A stretch of DNA of 18,025 nt from an uncultured Oscillospiraceae bacterium (GTDB lineage Bacteria > Bacillota > Clostridia > Oscillospirales > Oscillospiraceae), in the NCBI GenBank assembly GCA_910584805.1, contig CAJUCB010000038.1:1-18025 (forward strand). Direction: 5' to 3'. Positions 15,017 through 18,025 of this stretch are shown one piece after another (positions within the stretch are counted from its first letter, which is position 1; every line of letters begins with the position of its first letter). Below the pieces are notes generated by a model. That model made no database searches. It saw only the letters and a program-made list of their open reading frames with translations, and was not told where the DNA came from. The position numbers and the translations under genes were made by a program.

Positions 15017-15033
15017 ATAGACAAAACAGGGGG

Positions 15034-15068
15034 GAAAGGGAGGGGAGTCCGATGTGGAAGTGAAAAGG
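15034..15068 (+). repeat. Leader repeat, copy 2
   Basis: Contains GGGGAGTCCGATGTGGAAGT (15042-15061) plus GAAAAGG. Over 28 bases (15034-15061) it differs from copy 3 in one base. It includes ATG-TGG-AAG-TGA (Met-Trp-Lys) preceded by GGGGAG. A TGGAAG/CTTCCA dyad begins within it. Confidence 0.8.
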
Positions 15069-15188
15069 GTCTTCCAGTGAGAACAGGCAGAAAAGAAGAG
15101 TCTGAAGCTATGACAGTACATTTCACTGGATATAGAAAAAGACAGGAGTAAACATTAAAAATACAATATCACCATACAAAATAGTAGA

Positions 15189-15746
15189 ATGATGAAAAGA
15201 ATATCCTCAATAGTATTTATTGTGTGCCTTTGTCTACTGAGTGCCTGCGGCGACGAGTATTGTGTGACAGGGACCATTGCGGAATGCTCGGAGGAGCGGG
15301 TGGCAGTTGAGGTAACACGCATGACAGACGTGAACGACACAACGGATGTTTCAGGCACTAGGGTGACCTTCCCTCTGTCGGAAACTGGTGTCCCGCCGAT
15401 TGACGGGGCTGTTGTGGGGGATGTGGTGGAGGTCATTTACCGGGGGAAATTGACCCCCGCTGACAAGGGGGACCTGGATGCCCTGGGGTTCAACTTGGCA
15501 ACAAAGGAGCTCAGGGCAACGCTTCAAGCCTTTGAGCCGGACTATTTGCTGGTCAGCCCCCTGGAATCAGACCCACTAGCCCAGGAAACCGAGGTTATTA
15601 AAGTGCAAATTGATCGAGACGCTCCCCTCAAGGTTCGTGGGGCAGACAAGGGTGATACCCTTCTGATTCCTTACGTTCGGGAATTGGTTCCCGGTTCTCC
15701 GCCGCAAGTGGAGGCAATAGACTGGATGATTGAAGTGATTGGATAA
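15189..15746 (+). CDS. Lipoprotein with two OB-like repeats, paralogue 1
   Basis: Predicted lipoprotein of 185 aa; signal segment ends in LSAC with Cys20 as anchor. The mature part has two similar halves of about 75 residues, each running from a Gly/Thr-Val-type strand through PL-type loops to a GD-x-V-x-(I/L)-x-Y strand and a (L/V)xP segment (GDVVEVIYRGKLTPAD; GDTLLIPYVRELVPGSPPQVEA). The pattern loosely resembles DUF3221/YobA OB-fold proteins. Two ATGs are adjacent (15189, 15192); neither has a good ribosome site, which is odd given the strong promoter. Two paralogues follow. Function unknown. Confidence 0.7.
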   Translation: MMKRISSIVFIVCLCLLSACGDEYCVTGTIAECSEERVAVEVTRMTDVNDTTDVSGTRVTFPLSETGVPPIDGAVVGDVVEVIYRGKLTPADKGDLDALGFNLATKELRATLQAFEPDYLLVSPLESDPLAQETEVIKVQIDRDAPLKVRGADKGDTLLIPYVRELVPGSPPQVEAIDWMIEVIG

Positions 15747-15752
15747 AAGATA

Positions 15753-15781
15753 CCCAGGGGTCGCGCTGTGCGGCCCCTGGG
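15753..15781 (+). terminator. Possible weak terminator after OB-repeat paralogue 1
   Basis: CCCAGGGG (15753-15760) pairs with CCCCTGGG (15774-15781), with additional inner pairs (CGC/GCG). The stem is strong but no T-run follows (GCGTGATG), so termination may be partial. Confidence 0.4.
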
Positions 15782-15789
15782 CGTGATGT

Positions 15790-15818
15790 TTCAGTGTTAC
15801 ATGATCTAAAAATATAAA
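15790..15818 (+). promoter_or_regulatory. Weak candidate promoter before OB-repeat paralogue 2
   Basis: TTCAGT (15790-15795), 17-nt spacer, TATAAA (15813-15818). Only the -10 is good (5 of 6). It is listed because leader-repeat copy 3 lies 31 bases downstream. Confidence 0.3.
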
Positions 15819-15833
15819 CGAATGGATAAAATG

Positions 15834-15850
15834 CGCCCTTTGAAAGGGCG
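15834..15850. repeat. 17-nt palindrome overlapping leader repeat copy 3
   Basis: CGCCCTTT-G-AAAGGGCG, perfect. The right arm is part of leader-repeat copy 3. No T-run follows, so it is not a terminator; it may be an operator or a small RNA hairpin. Confidence 0.55.
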
Positions 15851-15869
15851 GGGAGTCCGATGTGGAAGT
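15842..15869 (+). repeat. Leader repeat, copy 3
   Basis: Contains GGGGAGTCCGATGTGGAAGT (15850-15869) and matches copy 2 at 27 of 28 positions. Its mini-ORF starts ATG-TGG-AAG like the others but runs on for 12 codons to a TGA at 15898-15900. Confidence 0.8.
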
Positions 15870-15921
15870 ACCCAGTACATCTACAAATCACAACTTGATG
15901 TAATCGGTTAAGGAGACGACG

Positions 15922-16509
15922 ATGGCAAGAATTTTTTCTATGGCGCTTATTCTGATCCACTGTTTTTGTCCCAGCTTGTACGCGAGCAATTCTAACCATG
16001 CCAACGATTTCATAGGAACTGTTGTAGAAGTTTCTGGCGATCGCGTTGTCGTTGCGGTGCCAGATAATCTCTTGGTCCGTCAGATGGCCTTTTCCTTGGA
16101 ACGGAACAAGCTGAGTAACTACGACGGCGCTGTTGCTGGGGACAGTGTTGTGATTACCTATATGGGGCCGTTGCTTCCTGATTCCGTAGGAGATACCGAC
16201 GTGCGGTCTTGGGGGGTGGCCAAGAAGGAGATGAATGGAATCTTGCTCTCCCTGGATGAAAGCCAAGTCGTTGTCCAGCCCATGCCGGATGATCCCTTGG
16301 CTGGGCAGGTGGAAGAATTGATGTTTTTGCGGAATAACGAGGATTTGAAAAGGGATATTGGGGTTAGTGTAGGGGATTCCGTTTCCGTTACCTATGTCCG
16401 CGATGTGATTCCTGGAAATCCACCGCAGATTGAAGCAAAAAACTGGGGTGTTTATGTAGACTTGGATGCTTGGGAAGAAGAACTAATAAAAAACATGGAG
16501 GAATCATGA
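15922..16509 (+). CDS. Secreted protein with two OB-like repeats, paralogue 2
   Basis: Predicted exported protein of 195 aa. The hydrophobic N-terminus (MARIFSMALILIHCFCPSLYAS) looks like a cleavable signal peptide; no clear lipobox is present, unlike paralogue 1. Two repeats follow: GTVVEVSGDRVVVAV ... GDSVVITYMGPLLPDSVGD, then GILLSLDESQVVVQPMPDDP ... GDSVSVTYVRDVIPGNPPQIEA. In a 57-residue stretch of the second repeat 43 residues match paralogue 3. AAGGAG lies 6 bases before the ATG. The protease-propeptide remnant starts 10 bases after its stop. Function unknown. Confidence 0.72.
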   Translation: MARIFSMALILIHCFCPSLYASNSNHANDFIGTVVEVSGDRVVVAVPDNLLVRQMAFSLERNKLSNYDGAVAGDSVVITYMGPLLPDSVGDTDVRSWGVAKKEMNGILLSLDESQVVVQPMPDDPLAGQVEELMFLRNNEDLKRDIGVSVGDSVSVTYVRDVIPGNPPQIEAKNWGVYVDLDAWEEELIKNMEES

Positions 16510-16798
16510 TGAAAAAGAAATGAGAATCCCAGAAAATGTTGCAGAAATTATTGCATCATTTTTCGTGAGGGATTTTCAATCTATGCCTGATACCATGTGG
16601 ACATCAGAAACAGAGATTGCTAATGTTGTAACCATGTATGATGTGGATGGTAGTGTTTCAGCATACTCATGTGAGCTGGAAACGGCAGGAGATGAAACAG
16701 GATATGTTGTTATATCTGCATACCCCGACAGCGAGAATGTTATCTTAGAATTTTCTGATACTGCTGCTCCTTTTTTGGCCCCGTTCGGCGATATGTAA
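16506..16798 (+). pseudogene. Remnant of a papain-like protease propeptide domain
   Basis: An open frame from ATG 16520 encodes 92 aa. VVTMYDVDGSVSAYSCEL and GYVVISAYPDSENVILEFS resemble the N-terminal propeptide-like domain of clostridial C39/C10-type papain-fold proteins, which is normally followed by a catalytic domain; none follows here. A good ribosome site (GGAGG, 16498-16502) instead serves ATG-ATG-AAA-AAG-AAA-TGA at 16506-16523, a typical signal-peptide start that stops at once in a different frame. The likely reading is a gene that lost its signal peptide by deletion and frameshift and its catalytic part by truncation. It could alternatively be a short functional cytoplasmic protein, which seems less likely. 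Confidence 0.5.
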
Positions 16799-16840
16799 GT
16801 AGAAGGTTTTTAAGGCCTGCAACGCGTAAGGAGGATTCTT

Positions 16841-17368
16841 ATGATCGATCTGGTTACTTTTGTGAGTGCAGTGCTCTTTCTGGCCACTGGCTATATTCCC
16901 GGAGGAAATTCGGAATGTGCAACAGGAACGGTTGTGGCGATTTCGGAGGAAATGGCTGTGGTTGAGATCACGGACCATCCTCTGATATCGGACATCCGGT
17001 TTCCCTTCGAGAACACCCTCATGGACCCCAACGACGTCGTCGTGGGGGATCAGGTCAACCTGACCTATGTGCGCAAACTGGTTCCCGCTGACGTCGGGGA
17101 GACCGATGTGGGCAGTTGGTGCCTTACACGGAAGTATTTGGACGGCACCGTGGTTTCCATGGACGAAAACCAGGTGGTGGTGCGACCTCTGCCGGAGGAC
17201 CCTTTGGCGGGACAAGTTGAAACGCTTCGGTTCCTGCGCAACAACAGGGATTTACAGCGGGATATTGGCGTTCAGCCGGGGGATGTGGTTGGCATCTCCT
17301 ATGTCCGCGATGTGATCCCCGGGAACCCACCGCAGATCGAAGCGGTGAGCTGGGGTGAGGATAAATGA
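16841..17368 (+). CDS. Exported protein with two OB-like repeats, paralogue 3
   Basis: Protein of 175 aa closely related to paralogue 2, with the same two-repeat plan: GTVVAISEEMAVVEI ... GDQVNLTYVRKLVPADVGE, then GTVVSMDENQVVVRPLPEDP ... GISYVRDVIPGNPPQIEA. The N-terminus is hydrophobic (LVTFVSAVLFLATGYIPGG) but has no basic residue before it, so it is an atypical signal; no upstream in-frame start exists before a stop at 16811. Cys26 has no proper lipobox. AAGGAGG (16828-16834) lies 6 bases before the ATG. The stop codon overlaps the next start (ATGA), coupling it to lipoprotein copy B. Confidence 0.72.
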   Translation: MIDLVTFVSAVLFLATGYIPGGNSECATGTVVAISEEMAVVEITDHPLISDIRFPFENTLMDPNDVVVGDQVNLTYVRKLVPADVGETDVGSWCLTRKYLDGTVVSMDENQVVVRPLPEDPLAGQVETLRFLRNNRDLQRDIGVQPGDVVGISYVRDVIPGNPPQIEAVSWGEDK

Positions 17369-18025
17369 AAAAATATATGGCGATTGTACTAGGCTTATTG
17401 TTCTGCGCAGCATCTTGCTCCGCGGAACAGCCCGAAGTGGAAGCACCGGGTTCCTATGTGGAATACTCTTCGTATGTTGAACTAAATACAATGGATGAGA
17501 TTGTAGAATATTCCACGAATATTGTGAAGGCAACGCTTACTTCGATGGAAGGGTTTGACGGTGGAACCTATGTGTATTTGTTTGACGTGACTGAGGATTT
17601 TACGGGAAATACCCCCCAACAAATCCATGTATATCATGGCTTTGATGCTCAGTACACAGTAGGAACTTCCTATTACCTATTTTTGCAAGGGACAGACCTT
17701 GCGCTATATCCCCATACCGTTTATTCAACGCCTGAACACAACTTGGGCTTTTTGGATGCCGAGGGTGTGCAGACTCTAAGTGGTGAGGGCACTAGACGGG
17801 GCAGCCAAGCGGAGGATGTGATATCTCAGGCGGCCCAGAAAGGGACGGTTGGTTCTGCAGTGGAAGGGATGCTCCCCAAAATTTCCTTTACAGAGGATAT
17901 CAGCCAAGTGGCGGATGAGGCGGATGTAATCGCAAGGGTTCGGTTGTCTCAGAGAGAAAACATCAATCAATATGTATCGAATTACGAAGTCCAGTTGTTA
18001 GAAATCGTAAAAGGGCCGGAGGGTT
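17365..18025 (+). CDS. Two-domain surface lipoprotein, copy B, 3' end outside window
   Basis: Second copy of the lipoprotein at 14022, running open to the window edge (220 codons present). It has the same signal segment and lipobox region (MKKYMAIVLGLLFCAASC) and the same two-domain plan. By hand alignment about 24 of 220 residues differ from copy A. Differences cluster between the two domains (after YPHTVYST). It starts within the stop of OB-repeat paralogue 3, whereas copy A follows the protease gene, so the same lipoprotein is paired with two different partners. Confidence 0.8.
   Translation, partial: MKKYMAIVLGLLFCAASCSAEQPEVEAPGSYVEYSSYVELNTMDEIVEYSTNIVKATLTSMEGFDGGTYVYLFDVTEDFTGNTPQQIHVYHGFDAQYTVGTSYYLFLQGTDLALYPHTVYSTPEHNLGFLDAEGVQTLSGEGTRRGSQAEDVISQAAQKGTVGSAVEGMLPKISFTEDISQVADEADVIARVRLSQRENINQYVSNYEVQLLEIVKGPEG

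Larger units (their letters stand above)
14850..15188. other. Intergenic region before the first OB-repeat gene
   Basis: Holds the terminator of the preceding operon, a strong promoter (14988-15016) and leader-repeat copy 2 (15034-15068), then about 120 bases of leader with no convincing gene. A 13-codon ORF at 15110-15151 is present but cannot be supported. Confidence 0.6.

Noticed and set aside
15110..15151. 13-codon ORF beginning MTVHFTGYR in the leader of the first OB-repeat gene
   Set aside because: The start faintly recalls DUF1273/SLOG proteins, but it is far too short and has no good ribosome site; probably chance.
14957..15151. 64-codon ORF running through the promoter and leader repeat copy 2
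   Set aside because: It covers a strong promoter, so its start would not be transcribed from it, and the composition is not protein-like.

Overview
The window reads as a G+C-rich Firmicute, most likely a gut clostridium of the Oscillospirales (Flavonifractor/Lawsonibacter-like). This is inferred from DUF896 and YlmH-family genes, clostridial-type small proteins, strong AGGAGG ribosome sites and near-consensus sigma-A promoters. No rRNA, tRNA, CRISPR array or insertion sequence was seen.

Positions 1-5024 are housekeeping and transport: the 3' part of metG with its terminator, then a complete three-gene TRAP transporter operon (lipoprotein DctP, small permease DctQ, large permease DctM) with its own promoter and terminator.

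Positions 5121-7631 form a possible phase-variation cassette. A small serine recombinase gene is followed by two palindromic 24-bp sites in opposite orientation about 105 bp apart, then a GtrII-type membrane glucosyltransferase. The segment between the sites carries a possible minus-strand promoter pointing away from the glycosyltransferase, into a hairpin that terminates minus-strand transcription. This arrangement fits an invertible promoter caught in the OFF orientation, but inversion itself is not demonstrated.

Positions 7661-13039 hold a RelB/RelE-type toxin-antitoxin pair with an operator dyad, an Ig-like plus double-YARHG lipoprotein, a small coiled-coil protein, a convergent DUF896 gene, ylmH on the minus strand, a diacylglycerol-kinase-like lipid kinase, and two tandem universal stress proteins with an unusually short nucleotide-binding loop.

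From about 13050 to the end the DNA becomes visibly A+T-richer and duplicated. It encodes a small secreted metzincin-type zinc protease, two near-identical copies of a two-domain lipoprotein (the second cut by the window end), three paralogous secreted proteins each made of two OB-like repeats, and a remnant of a papain-like protease propeptide domain. A 20-28 nt leader repeat containing a possible mini-ORF (Met-Trp-Lys) precedes three of the transcription units. This tandemly expanded cell-surface cluster is, with the recombinase cassette, the least ordinary part of the window.
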